Assembly (NCBI GenBank): GCA_040223615.1
Contig: JAVKFY010000056.1
Location: forward strand, 1 to 64,000
DNA from: JAVKFY01 sp040223615
GTDB lineage: Bacteria > Pseudomonadota > Alphaproteobacteria > GCA-2731375
Direction: 5' to 3'
Length of the DNA: 64,000 nucleotides
Shown here: one piece after another, positions 16,215 to 24,063 of the stretch
Layout: each line of letters begins with the position of its first letter
How positions within the stretch are numbered: position 1 is the stretch's first letter
Translations under genes and position numbers: made by a program
The notes under the pieces: generated by a model
Databases searched by the model: none
What the model was told of the DNA's origin: nothing
Seen by the model: the letters and a program-made list of their open reading frames with translations, nothing else

Positions 16215-17231
16215 ATGCGACGGATCGATGGGCTGCGTGCGCTGGCGCTCGCGGGCATGGTGCTTTCGGCAAGCCAGGCGGCGGCCGCCGACAAGGTCAC
16301 CTTCGGCACCAACTGGAAGGCGCAGGCCGAGCACGGCGGCTACTACCAGGCCGTGGCGGCCGGCATCTACGAGAAATACGGGCTCGACGTCACCATCCGC
16401 CAGGGCGGGCCGAGCGTGAACCACCAGCAACTGCTGGTCGCCGGCAAGATCGACTTCAACATGGGCGGCAACATGTTCTCCGCGTTCAACTACGCGCTGA
16501 ACGACGTGCCGATGGTCGCGGTCGCGGCCAACTTCCAGAAGGAGCCGCAGGTCCTGATCGCGCATCCCGGCGTCGGCAACGACAGCCTGGAAGCGATGAA
16601 GGGCAAGCCGATGCTGATCAGCCGCGGCGGCCAGATCACCTTCTGGCTGTGGCTTAAGGCGGCCTACGGCTACACCGACGCGCAGATTCGGCCCTATACC
16701 TTCAACCCGGCGCCGTTCCTGGCCGACAAGAACGCGATCCAGCAGGGCTACGTGACGTCGGAGCCGTACGAGATCGCCAAGGCCGGCGTCGACCCGAAGG
16801 TGTTCCTGCTGGCCGACCACGGCTACGCCTCCTACTCCACCACGATCGAGACCTCGGCCGAGCTGATCGCCGAGAATCCCGACCTGGTGCAGCGTTTCGT
16901 CGACGCCACGGCGGAAGGCTGGGTCAGCTACCTCTATGGCGATCCGGCCAAGGCCAACGCGCTGATCAAGCAGCACAATCCGGACATGACCGACGACCGG
17001 CTGGCGCATTCGATTCGGACCATGAAGGACTATGGCATCGTCGACAGCGGCGACGCGCTGACCATGGGCGTCAACGCGATGACCGACGCCCGCTGGCAGT
17101 CGTTCTTCAAGGAGGTCGGCGTGCCGTCCGGCGTCTACCCGGCCGACCTCGACATCTCCAAGGTCTACAGCCTGCGCTTCGTCAACCAGGGCGTCGGGCT
17201 CGACCTGAAGAAGCAACTGCTCGGGAAGTAG
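16215..17231 (+). CDS. ABC transporter substrate-binding protein, NMT1/THI5-SsuA-like
   Basis: This 338-residue periplasmic protein has a signal peptide (MRRIDGLRALALAGMVLSAS, cleavage near AAA-DKV). The body matches the NMT1/THI5 and SsuA superfamily (FGTNWKAQAEHGGYYQAVAA and GLDVTIRQGGPSVNHQQLLV). Proteins of this type bind sulfonates, nitrate, pyrimidine precursors or aromatic acids. The start at 16215 follows GGGAGAAAC. It is followed one base later by the TTG-started ATPase gene, forming a complete three-gene importer. Confidence 0.9.
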   Translation: MRRIDGLRALALAGMVLSASQAAAADKVTFGTNWKAQAEHGGYYQAVAAGIYEKYGLDVTIRQGGPSVNHQQLLVAGKIDFNMGGNMFSAFNYALNDVPMVAVAANFQKEPQVLIAHPGVGNDSLEAMKGKPMLISRGGQITFWLWLKAAYGYTDAQIRPYTFNPAPFLADKNAIQQGYVTSEPYEIAKAGVDPKVFLLADHGYASYSTTIETSAELIAENPDLVQRFVDATAEGWVSYLYGDPAKANALIKQHNPDMTDDRLAHSIRTMKDYGIVDSGDALTMGVNAMTDARWQSFFKEVGVPSGVYPADLDISKVYSLRFVNQGVGLDLKKQLLGK

Positions 17232-17232
17232 C

Positions 17233-17991
17233 TTGTCCGACGCGCCGCTGGTCGCGCTCCGCGACGTCACGAAGACCTTCGCCAACGGCACCGTGGCGCT
17301 TGCCGGGCTCGACCTGGAAATCGGCGAGCACGAGTTCCTCAGCCTGCTGGGGCCGTCGGGCTGCGGCAAGAGCACCGCGCTGCGGCTGATCGCCGGCCTG
17401 GGCGAGCTGACGGCTGGGCGGATCGACTGGCGCGAACAACACGCGGCGGCGCGCGACATCGGCTTCGTGTTCCAGGAACCGACCCTGATGCCGTGGGCGA
17501 CGGCGCTGGCCAACGTGCAACTGCCCTTGAGGTTGGCCGGCGTCGCCGCGGCGGAACGGGCCGAAAGGGCGCGAGCGGCGCTGGCGATGGTCGGCCTGGA
17601 TGGGTTCGAGAAGGCCTATCCGCGCGAGCTTTCCGGCGGCATGAAGATGCGGGTGTCGATCGCCCGCGCGCTGGTCACCGAGCCGCGCCTGCTGCTGCTC
17701 GACGAGCCGTTCGCGGCGCTGGACGAGATCACCCGCTTCCGGCTCAACGACGACCTGCTGAAGCTGTGGCAGGACCAGGCCTGGACCGTCGTGTTCGTCA
17801 CCCATTCGGTCTACGAGTCGGTCTATCTCTCGGGCCGGATCGCGGTGATGGCGGCACGCCCCGGCCGGATCATCGAGACCGTCGCGGTCGAGGCCCCCTA
17901 TCCGCGCGACGAGACTTTTCGCACCTCGCAGACCTACAACGACCATTGCCGCCAGGTCTCCGGCGCGCTGCACAAAGCGATGGCGGCATGA
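17233..17991 (+). CDS. ABC transporter ATP-binding protein, SsuB/TauB-like
   Basis: This 252-residue ATPase powers the importer. Walker A is LGPSGCGKST, the Q-loop lies in VFQEPTLMPW, the signature is LSGGMKMRVSIARAL and Walker B is LLLLDEPFAALD. The start is TTG at 17233, one base after the stop of the binding protein, and the stop overlaps the permease ATG by four bases. The sequence resembles the nitrate/sulfonate/taurine ATPase family. Confidence 0.93.
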   Translation: MSDAPLVALRDVTKTFANGTVALAGLDLEIGEHEFLSLLGPSGCGKSTALRLIAGLGELTAGRIDWREQHAAARDIGFVFQEPTLMPWATALANVQLPLRLAGVAAAERAERARAALAMVGLDGFEKAYPRELSGGMKMRVSIARALVTEPRLLLLDEPFAALDEITRFRLNDDLLKLWQDQAWTVVFVTHSVYESVYLSGRIAVMAARPGRIIETVAVEAPYPRDETFRTSQTYNDHCRQVSGALHKAMAA

Positions 17992-18776
17992 ACGAGCGGG
18001 TCCTTCGCTGGGCCGCGCCGCTGGCCATCGCCGCCGCCGTGCTGGGCCTGTGGGAGTGGGCGATCGCCGCCTACGAGGTGCCGAAGTACATCATGCCGGC
18101 GCCGTCGCTGATCGCCGTCACGCTGGTCACCGACTGGTCGAGCCTGATGGCCTCGTGGTGGGTGACGTTGCAGATCACGCTGGCCGGGCTCGCCGTCGCG
18201 GTGGTCGGCGGCGTGCTGCTGGCGGTGCTGTTCAGCCAGTGGCGCTGGCTGGAGCTCAGCCTGTTCCCCTACGCGGTGATCCTGCAGGTGACGCCGATCG
18301 TCGCCATCGCCCCGCTGATCATCATCTGGCTCGATCCCAACATCAAACTCGCGCTGCTGGTGATGGCCTGGATCGTCGCCTTCTTCCCGATCCTGTCCAA
18401 CACCACGCTGGGCCTGAACAGCGCCGACCATAATCTGCTCAACCTGTTCCAGCTCTACGGCGCCTCGCGCTGGCAGGTGCTGTGGCACCTGAAGCTGCCG
18501 GCGGCGCTGCCCTACTTCCTGGGCGGCCTGCGCATCGCCGGCGGGCTGGCGCTGATCGGCGCCGTGGTGGCCGAGTTCACCGCCGGCACCGGCGGCGCCG
18601 AGACCGGGCTGGCGTTCCGTATCCTGGAGAGCGGCTACCGGCTCAACATCGCGCGCATGTTCGCCGCGCTGATCCTGATCTCCGGCACCGGCGTGCTGAT
18701 CTTCCTGGCCTTCACCGCGCTCACGCACGTGCTCTTGCGCAAGTGGCACGAAAGCGCGGTGCGGCGGGAGAATTGA
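17988..18776 (+). CDS. ABC transporter permease, SsuC/TauC-like
   Basis: This 262-residue membrane protein has about six helices and the EAA-type cytoplasmic loop LYGASRWQVLWHLKLPAALPY, which contacts the ATPase. The N-terminus (MNERVLRWAAPLAIAAAVLG) starts at an ATGA overlap with the ATPase gene. It completes the importer, whose substrate cannot be read from sequence. A region of hairpin repeats follows the stop. Confidence 0.92.
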   Translation: MNERVLRWAAPLAIAAAVLGLWEWAIAAYEVPKYIMPAPSLIAVTLVTDWSSLMASWWVTLQITLAGLAVAVVGGVLLAVLFSQWRWLELSLFPYAVILQVTPIVAIAPLIIIWLDPNIKLALLVMAWIVAFFPILSNTTLGLNSADHNLLNLFQLYGASRWQVLWHLKLPAALPYFLGGLRIAGGLALIGAVVAEFTAGTGGAETGLAFRILESGYRLNIARMFAALILISGTGVLIFLAFTALTHVLLRKWHESAVRREN

Positions 18777-18930
18777 GGCGACGGCAAGCTCCCCTCAGAG
18801 GTGGCCGGGTCAAGCCCACGGCTGTCCGGTCATACTTGCGGTGGCTGTCCGTTTCCTGTTGCCGCTTGGGCGGTTGGGCCGCCTGGGGCGGCAGCGGACA
18901 AAAGAACCGCAACAGATTGGTCCAGCTTCT

Positions 18931-19025
18931 GGACGTGGATGCCCCGGACAAGCCGGGGCATGACGACGTTACTGGAAAACATAGAAAGCCCGTCATGGCC
19001 CGGCTTGTCCGGGCCATCCACGTCC
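18931..19025. repeat. Paired hairpins in opposite orientation (BIME-like)
   Basis: The element is framed by the complementary 10-mers GGACGTGGAT (18931-18940) and its reverse complement (19016-19025). Inside are two perfect hairpins with 9-base arms and 5-base loops, at 18939-18961 (arm ATGCCCCGG) and 18995-19017 (arm ATGGCCCGG). The paired head-to-head layout recalls bacterial interspersed mosaic elements built from REP units. Confidence 0.7.
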
Positions 19026-19125
19026 CTGAGCTTGCCAAGACGTCGAAGTGTGAGCGCAGGCCGGGAAGGGCGTAACCGGACACCCGTTGGGCAGGTCCAG
19101 GCATGACGGCTAGAGATTTGTCGTC

Positions 19126-19148
19126 ATGCCCGGACTTGATCCGGGCAT
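19126..19148. repeat. Hairpin repeat, ATGCCCGG family, between convergent genes
   Basis: This perfect inverted repeat has 9-base arms (ATGCCCGGA) and a 5-base loop. It lies one base before the stop of the minus-strand CoA-transferase gene and could act as a terminator for one or both convergent units. Confidence 0.65.
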
Positions 19149-19149
19149 C

Positions 19150-20367
19150 TCAGAATGACGGGCACTGGACCACGCCGCCGGCGATCAGCCGTTCAATGTC
19201 GGATTCGGCGTAGCCAAGCTCGGCGAGGATGTCGCGGCTGTGTGCGCCGATGCCGGGCGCGGCCTGCGGCGGGCGCTTGGCCTCGCCGTCCATGAACACT
19301 GGCGAGCCGACGGTCAGCCCGCCGGCGCCGTCCGGCACCAGCGCCCCGGCATCGCGCAGTGTCCCGTCGCCGGCGAGGTCGTCGAGCGTGCCGACGGGGC
19401 CGAAGGTGATGCGGTGGCGGCCCAAAATCTCGCGCCACTCGTTCCAGTCGCGCGCGACGAAGGTTTCGTCGAGCAGCTTGGTCAGGGCGGCGGCGTTGGC
19501 GCGCCGGCTCGGCTTGTCGGCGAAGCGCGGATCGGCCAGCAGGTCCTCGCGGCCGATCGCCTTGAACACCTCGGTCGCCTCGCGCTCCTCGTTCACCGCC
19601 GCCAGGATGAACCAGCGGCTATCCTTGCATTGGTAATGGTTGGTCATCGGGTTCGGCGCGGCGTCGCGATGCGGGCGGGGCGGGATCGCGGCACCGTTCA
19701 GCGCCGCCTGGGCATAGAAGGCGTTCATCCAGATGCCGTTCGCCACCAGCGAAGTGGAGACGTGGCTGCCGTTGCCGGTGCGCTCGCGCTTGTAGAGGCC
19801 GAGCAGGATCGCCGCCAGCAGCGAGATGCCGGTCGGATGGTCGCCCATGCCGGGCAGCGAGCGGGCCGGGGTCGCGTCGGGCTCCGGCTTCACCAGGTCC
19901 ATCAGGCCGGTCCGCGCCCATAGCGCAGTGGAATCGAAGCCGGTCTTGTGCGCCTCCGGCCCGACCTCGCCATAGGCGCTCATCGACGCGTAGATCAGGC
20001 GCGGGTAGCGCGCCAGCAACGCGTCCGCCGTGAGCCCCAGCTTGTCGCGGACGCGCGGCAGGAAGTTGGTGACCAGCACGTCGGCGCCGGCCAGCAACTG
20101 GTGCAGGATCGCCTGGCCCTCCTCGGCCGCCAGATCGAGGCATATGCCTCGCTTGGAGCGATTGTCGACCTGCCAGGCGTAGTTCACGCGCTCGGCCGGC
20201 ATGCCGGCGTTGTTGACGATGTTGCGGTAGCCGTCGCCGCCCGGCGCCTCGATCTTGATCACATCGGCGCCGAAATCGGCCAGCACGGTCGCCGCCACCG
20301 GCCCGGCAATGAAGCTGGCGGCGTCGATCACCTTCAGGCCATCGAGCAGCATCGCGTCGTCGCTCAT
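19150..20367 (-). CDS. Family III (CaiB/BaiF) CoA-transferase
   Basis: This 405-residue enzyme is predicted to move CoA between carboxylic acids through an enzyme-bound aspartyl intermediate. It has the N-terminal LDGLKVIDAASFIAGPVAA, the segments DVIKIEAPGGDGYR and NRSKRGICLDL, and a likely catalytic Asp in PGMGDHPTG. The start at 20367 fits the family N-terminus; a longer frame to 20895 only overlaps the next gene. It lies 8 bases downstream of the carbamoylase gene on the same strand, so the two are probably co-transcribed. Substrates are unknown. Confidence 0.9.
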   Translation of the reverse strand: MSDDAMLLDGLKVIDAASFIAGPVAATVLADFGADVIKIEAPGGDGYRNIVNNAGMPAERVNYAWQVDNRSKRGICLDLAAEEGQAILHQLLAGADVLVTNFLPRVRDKLGLTADALLARYPRLIYASMSAYGEVGPEAHKTGFDSTALWARTGLMDLVKPEPDATPARSLPGMGDHPTGISLLAAILLGLYKRERTGNGSHVSTSLVANGIWMNAFYAQAALNGAAIPPRPHRDAAPNPMTNHYQCKDSRWFILAAVNEEREATEVFKAIGREDLLADPRFADKPSRRANAAALTKLLDETFVARDWNEWREILGRHRITFGPVGTLDDLAGDGTLRDAGALVPDGAGGLTVGSPVFMDGEAKRPPQAAPGIGAHSRDILAELGYAESDIERLIAGGVVQCPSF

Positions 20368-20375
20368 CGTCGTGC

Positions 20376-21320
20376 CTATTCCTCCGGCGGTTCGATCGCC
20401 GCGGTCTGCGAGGTGATGATGCCGTAATGCTCGATGCGGCGGTGCCAAGCGAAGTTGAACACCGTCTCCTTGATATAGCGGCCTCGGTCGAGGTCGCAGT
20501 CGGCGGTGATCAGCTCGTCGTCCATGGTCGTGGCCAGGGCGACGATCTCGCCGGTCGGCGCGACGATGCAGGAACCGCCCATCATCTCCACGCCCTCCTC
20601 GATGCCGGCCTTGGCGACGCCGACGGCCCAGCAGCCATTCTGGTAGGCGCCGGCCTGCATCGACAGGTGGTTGTGGAAGGTGCGCAGCGCGCCCGACTCG
20701 TAGGCCACCGAGTTGCCCGACGGCGTGTTGTAGCCGAGCACCACCAGCTCCACGCCCTGCAGCCCCATCACCCGCCAGGTCTCCGGCCAGCGGCGGTCGT
20801 TGCAGATGCACATGCCGACAATGCCGCCCATGGTGCGGAACACCGGGAAGCCGAGATCGCCGACCTCGAAGTAGCGCTTCTCCAGGTGCTGCCACTCGCG
20901 CTCGGGCTCGTACTCGGAGTGGCCCGGCAGGTGGATCTTGCGGTACTTGCCGACGATCTCGCCCTTCGGGTTGACCAGGATCGCGGTGTTGAAGCGGCGC
21001 TTCTTGCCGCTCTCGTCAGTGAACAGCTCGGCGTAGCCGAGGTGGAAGCCGATGCCCATGTCCTTGGCCGCGTCGAACAGCGCCTGGGTGTTCGGCCCCG
21101 GCATCTCGGCCTCGTAGAAGCTGTCCAGCTCGGCCTCGTCCTCGATCAGCCAGCGCGGAAAGAACGTGGTCAGCGCCATCTCCGGGAAGACCACGAAGGT
21201 GGCGCCACGGCTGTGCGCCTGTTTCAACAGATCGATCATCCGCCCGACGACGGAAGGGCGCTGCTCGGCGCGGGCGATGGGGCCGAGTTGCGCCCCGGCG
21301 ATGACAAACTTACGGTCCAT
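20376..21320 (-). CDS. N-carbamoyl-D-amino acid hydrolase-like nitrilase-superfamily enzyme
   Basis: This 314-residue enzyme has the catalytic triad of the nitrilase superfamily: Glu47 (FPEMALTTFF), Lys near 128 (KYRKIHLPGH) and Cys173 (CICNDRRWPETWRVMG). Several long segments, such as DEAELDSFYEAEMPGP, SMQAGAYQNG and SCIVAPTGEIVAL, match Agrobacterium D-carbamoylase closely in my memory of that family. That enzyme converts N-carbamoyl-D-amino acids to D-amino acids, CO2 and ammonia. No D-hydantoinase lies nearby. It is divergent from the reductase gene across only 33 bases. Substrate specificity is inferred. Confidence 0.87.
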   Translation of the reverse strand: MDRKFVIAGAQLGPIARAEQRPSVVGRMIDLLKQAHSRGATFVVFPEMALTTFFPRWLIEDEAELDSFYEAEMPGPNTQALFDAAKDMGIGFHLGYAELFTDESGKKRRFNTAILVNPKGEIVGKYRKIHLPGHSEYEPEREWQHLEKRYFEVGDLGFPVFRTMGGIVGMCICNDRRWPETWRVMGLQGVELVVLGYNTPSGNSVAYESGALRTFHNHLSMQAGAYQNGCWAVGVAKAGIEEGVEMMGGSCIVAPTGEIVALATTMDDELITADCDLDRGRYIKETVFNFAWHRRIEHYGIITSQTAAIEPPEE

Positions 21321-21353
21321 GCGGCACCTCCTGGAAAGCGCAAGCGTAGAGCC

Positions 21354-22274
21354 ATGGCGATCCTGTTCCAATGCCCCTGGACCAATGCCGACGCGTGGCT
21401 GGCCGCGCTTCGGGCCGAGTTGCCGGATGTCGAGTTCCGGGTCTGGCCGCAAACAGGCGGAAACGATGATATCGACTTCGCCTACGTATTCCAGCCGCCA
21501 GCCGGCGCGCTGGCCGATCTGCCCCATCTCCGGGGCATCGCCTCGATGGGCGCCGGCGTCGACGCCATGATCGCCGACCCGACGATCCCGGCCGACGTGC
21601 CGCTGTCGCGGCTGACCGACCCGATCCTGGCCGAGCGCATGGCCGAGTACGTTGCCGGCCAGGTGTTGAACTTTCATCTCGGGTTGCCGGCCTATCGGCG
21701 GCAGCAGGCGGAGAAGGTCTGGCAACGACTGCCACAGACCGACGCGCCGGCGCGGGTCGTCGGTTTTCTGGGCCTGGGCAACCTCGCGCGGCGGTGTATC
21801 GAGCGGCTGCGGCCGTTCGGGTTCCGGCTCGTGGGCTGGAGCCGCTCCGGAACACCGGTCGACGGCGTCGAGGTCACGACCGATCTCGCCACGGTCCTGC
21901 GACAGGCGGAAATCCTGGTGCTGCTGGTGCCGGTCACCGACGAGACCCGCGGCTTGCTGTCGGCGACACGGCTGGCGCTGCTGCCGCGCGGGGCCTGCCT
22001 GATCAACGTCGGCCGCGGCGCGCTGATCGACGACAAAGCGCTGCTCGCGGCGCTCGATTCAGGTCACCTGGCCGGTGCCGCGCTGGACGTGTTCAACCCG
22101 GAGCCGCCACCGCCAGAGCATCGCTACTGGACGCACCCGCTGGTCGAGGTCACGCCGCACATCTCCAGCCTGTCTGAAGTCAGCAGCGGCGCCCGCATCC
22201 TCGCCGCACAGTACCGCCGCGTGCAGGCCGGCGAGCCGATGACCGACCTGGTGGATCGGCAAAGGGGCTACTGA
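21354..22274 (+). CDS. ghrA: Glyoxylate/hydroxypyruvate reductase A-like D-2-hydroxyacid dehydrogenase
   Basis: This 306-residue NAD(P)H-dependent reductase has the Rossmann motif GFLGLGNLARRC, the catalytic Arg in INVGRGALID, Glu in DVFNPEPPP and His in TPHISSL. It matches the GhrA group, which reduces glyoxylate and hydroxypyruvate. The ATG at 21354 is chosen because MAILFQCPW begins the family domain; a longer open frame to the left is antisense to the carbamoylase gene. The short divergent promoter it shares with the carbamoylase suggests joint control. Confidence 0.88.
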   Translation: MAILFQCPWTNADAWLAALRAELPDVEFRVWPQTGGNDDIDFAYVFQPPAGALADLPHLRGIASMGAGVDAMIADPTIPADVPLSRLTDPILAERMAEYVAGQVLNFHLGLPAYRRQQAEKVWQRLPQTDAPARVVGFLGLGNLARRCIERLRPFGFRLVGWSRSGTPVDGVEVTTDLATVLRQAEILVLLVPVTDETRGLLSATRLALLPRGACLINVGRGALIDDKALLAALDSGHLAGAALDVFNPEPPPPEHRYWTHPLVEVTPHISSLSEVSSGARILAAQYRRVQAGEPMTDLVDRQRGY

Positions 22275-22328
22275 CCGATCGCCCTTCCGCGCTACGCTAT
22301 GGTCAACCAGGCATGAGGGGGACATGGG

Positions 22329-23312
22329 ATGCGCGCGCGCAAGCTGGGGAGCGGCGGCCTGGAGGTACCGGTCATCGGGCTCGGCTGCATGCCGATGCCG
22401 GGCTTCTATTCGCCCGGCAGCGAGGCGGACGCGATCGCCACGCTGCATCGCGCCGCCGAGATCGGCGTCACCCACCTCGATACGTCGGACCTCTACGGTT
22501 TCGGCAAGAACGAGGAACTGCTCGCCAAGGCGATCAAGGGCAAGCGCGATCGCTACGTCATCGCCTCGAAGTTCGGCAACCGGCGCGACGCCGACGGCAA
22601 GGGCTTCGTCGACGGCCGGCCTGAGTGGGTGCAGGAGGCCTGCGAAGCGAGCCTGAAGCGGCTCGGCATCGACGTGATCGACCTCTACTACCAGCATCGG
22701 GTCGACCCGGACACGCCGATCGAGGACACCGTCGGCGCGATGGCGCGGCTGGTCGAGCAGGGCAAGGTGCGCCACCTGGGCCTGTCGGAGGCGGCGCCCG
22801 ACACCATCCGGCGCGGCCACGCCACGCACGCGATCTCGGCGCTGCAGACCGAACTTTCCCTGTGGTCACGCGACGCGGAGGAACACGTCCTGCCGCTGAC
22901 CGGGGAGCTCGGGATCGGCTTCGTCGCCTATTCGCCGCTCGGGCGCGGCATCTTCGGCGGCGATATCAAAAGTGCCGACGACCTGAAGGACGGCGACCGG
23001 CGGCGCGACCATCCGCGCTTCCAGGGCGACAACCTGGCCAACAACCTGAGGCTGCTGGAACCGGTGCGGACGATCGCCAAGAAGCGCGGCGCGAAACCGG
23101 CGCAGATCGCGCTCGCCTGGGTGCTGGCGCAGGGCGACAATATCGTCGCCATCCCCGGCACACAGCGGGTCGAGCACCTGGAATCGAACGCCGCGGCCGC
23201 CGACATCGGCCTTACCGATCAGGAACTGGCGGTGCTGAACGAAGCCCTGCCCGCCGGCGCCGCCGCCGGCACCCGCTACCCGGAAGCGCAAATGCGGGCG
23301 CTGCACCGGTAG
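22329..23312 (+). CDS. Aldo/keto reductase
   Basis: This 327-residue (beta/alpha)8 NADPH-dependent reductase has the catalytic tetrad in expected places: Asp51 and Tyr56 in LDTSDLYGFGKNEEL, Lys in IASKFGNR, and His in YYQHRVDP. It resembles the AKR13/YajO-type group (CMPMPGFYSPGSEADAI, with C-terminal IPGTQRVEHLESNAAA). The physiological carbonyl substrate is unknown. It follows the GhrA gene by 54 bases and may be co-transcribed. Confidence 0.92.
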   Translation: MRARKLGSGGLEVPVIGLGCMPMPGFYSPGSEADAIATLHRAAEIGVTHLDTSDLYGFGKNEELLAKAIKGKRDRYVIASKFGNRRDADGKGFVDGRPEWVQEACEASLKRLGIDVIDLYYQHRVDPDTPIEDTVGAMARLVEQGKVRHLGLSEAAPDTIRRGHATHAISALQTELSLWSRDAEEHVLPLTGELGIGFVAYSPLGRGIFGGDIKSADDLKDGDRRRDHPRFQGDNLANNLRLLEPVRTIAKKRGAKPAQIALAWVLAQGDNIVAIPGTQRVEHLESNAAAADIGLTDQELAVLNEALPAGAAAGTRYPEAQMRALHR

Positions 23313-23327
23313 GCCAGATCGGAGACC

Positions 23328-23528
23328 TCACTCTGCGAGTTCGAAGTCGACCTTGCGGGTTTCAGTAACACGCTTCGAGGCGTCGAGTATCTCAAGCGAT
23401 ACCAGATTGCCGTCGCCGTCGTAGTCGAGAATGACGCCTGGCTTATCCTCATCGCTCTCCGCAACGCGAGCATCCTCCTTCAAGACGATGCTCAGCGTAT
23501 CGGTCCTTGGATCGTAGGCGGCCTTCAT
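23328..23528 (-). CDS. DUF2283-family small protein, possible antitoxin
   Basis: This 66-residue protein starts MKAAYDPRTDTLSIVL and has the DUF2283 core GVILDYDGDGNLVSLEILDAS. It is acidic. Its ATG overlaps the stop of the upstream DUF4258 gene by four bases. Small DUF2283 proteins often sit beside DUF4258 proteins in toxin-antitoxin-like pairs, so the role is inferred from the pairing. Confidence 0.8.
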   Translation of the reverse strand: MKAAYDPRTDTLSIVLKEDARVAESDEDKPGVILDYDGDGNLVSLEILDASKRVTETRKVDFELAE

Positions 23529-23800
23529 CGGTGTGGCCTCCAATATTTTGCAACGTTGCTCATGCAATAGACGGTCACGACCTCTGCCGGCATTCTATCA
23601 ACATCGACGAACACACGAACGAGGTATTCCCTTTCGCCGAAGGCAACGCGTGCCTGCAAGACATCCCGCCCCGGACGAACGGTCTCGCGCTGTCCTGGTG
23701 CCGACAGCACGATTTGCACCGTCGCCAGGTCGATTCCACGCCGGGCCATCTCCTGTTCGGCATGAGGCGTTATCCTGTAGTTGCGAATGGCCTCTACCAT
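23525..23800 (-). CDS. DUF4258-family protein, possible RelE-like toxin
   Basis: This 91-residue protein contains the DUF4258 signature (ITPHAEQEMARRGIDLATV and REYLVRVFVDVDRMPAEVVTV). It is basic, and the fold is thought to resemble RelE/HigB mRNA-interferase toxins. It precedes and overlaps the DUF2283 gene, giving a toxin-first order as in HigBA modules. The ATG at 23798-23800 is chosen because the domain starts within the next dozen residues; a much longer open frame is antisense to the amidase. Toxicity is not demonstrated. Confidence 0.75.
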   Translation of the reverse strand: MVEAIRNYRITPHAEQEMARRGIDLATVQIVLSAPGQRETVRPGRDVLQARVAFGEREYLVRVFVDVDRMPAEVVTVYCMSNVAKYWRPHR

Positions 23801-23847
23801 GCCAGCAGATTTTTCCTGAACCCGCTTCAACAGTAGAGCACAAAACC

Positions 23848-24063
23848 ATGCCCGTACCCGAACCCGACCTGATCGCCCGCCTGGCCAAGGATTGGTACGG
23901 CTTGGAGCTCGACACTGCGGACGCCGAGGGGCTGGCGGCGGCGCTGGCGCCGGTGGAGGCGGTGATGCGGCTGGAGACCAACAAGCTCGGCTTCGACGAC
24001 ATGAACCTGGCGCGGTTCGCCGCCAGCCTGGAGCGGCTCGCCCGGGAACCGGCCGATGACTGA
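23848..24063 (+). CDS. Small GatC/AtzG-like partner protein of the amidase
   Basis: This 71-residue acidic, helical protein begins MPVPEPDLIARLAKDWYG. It overlaps the start of an amidase-signature enzyme by eight bases in another frame. In cyanurate and related pathways the small protein AtzG (DUF4089) binds and stabilises the amidase AtzE, and GatC plays a similar part in GatCAB. Size and place fit such a partner. The primary similarity is weak by eye, so the assignment rests mostly on context. Confidence 0.6.
   Translation: MPVPEPDLIARLAKDWYGLELDTADAEGLAAALAPVEAVMRLETNKLGFDDMNLARFAASLERLAREPADD

Larger units (their letters stand above)
18777..19149. other. Intergenic region with hairpin repeats
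   Basis: I find no convincing gene in these 373 bases between the ABC permease and the convergent CoA-transferase gene. The right half is dominated by three hairpins of the ATGCCCGG family, listed separately. They probably also end transcription from both sides. Confidence 0.6.

Noticed and set aside
18721..19104. Small open frames in the hairpin-rich intergenic region
   Set aside because: Their translations merely reflect the hairpin repeats on either strand and show no conserved pattern.
20427..21353. N-terminal extension of the GhrA frame
   Set aside because: It is antisense to the carbamoylase gene, and the family N-terminus MAILFQCPW starts at 21354.
24056..24063. Frameshift between the small protein and the amidase
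   Set aside because: Both have proper starts and family-length products; a short overlap is usual for such subunit pairs.
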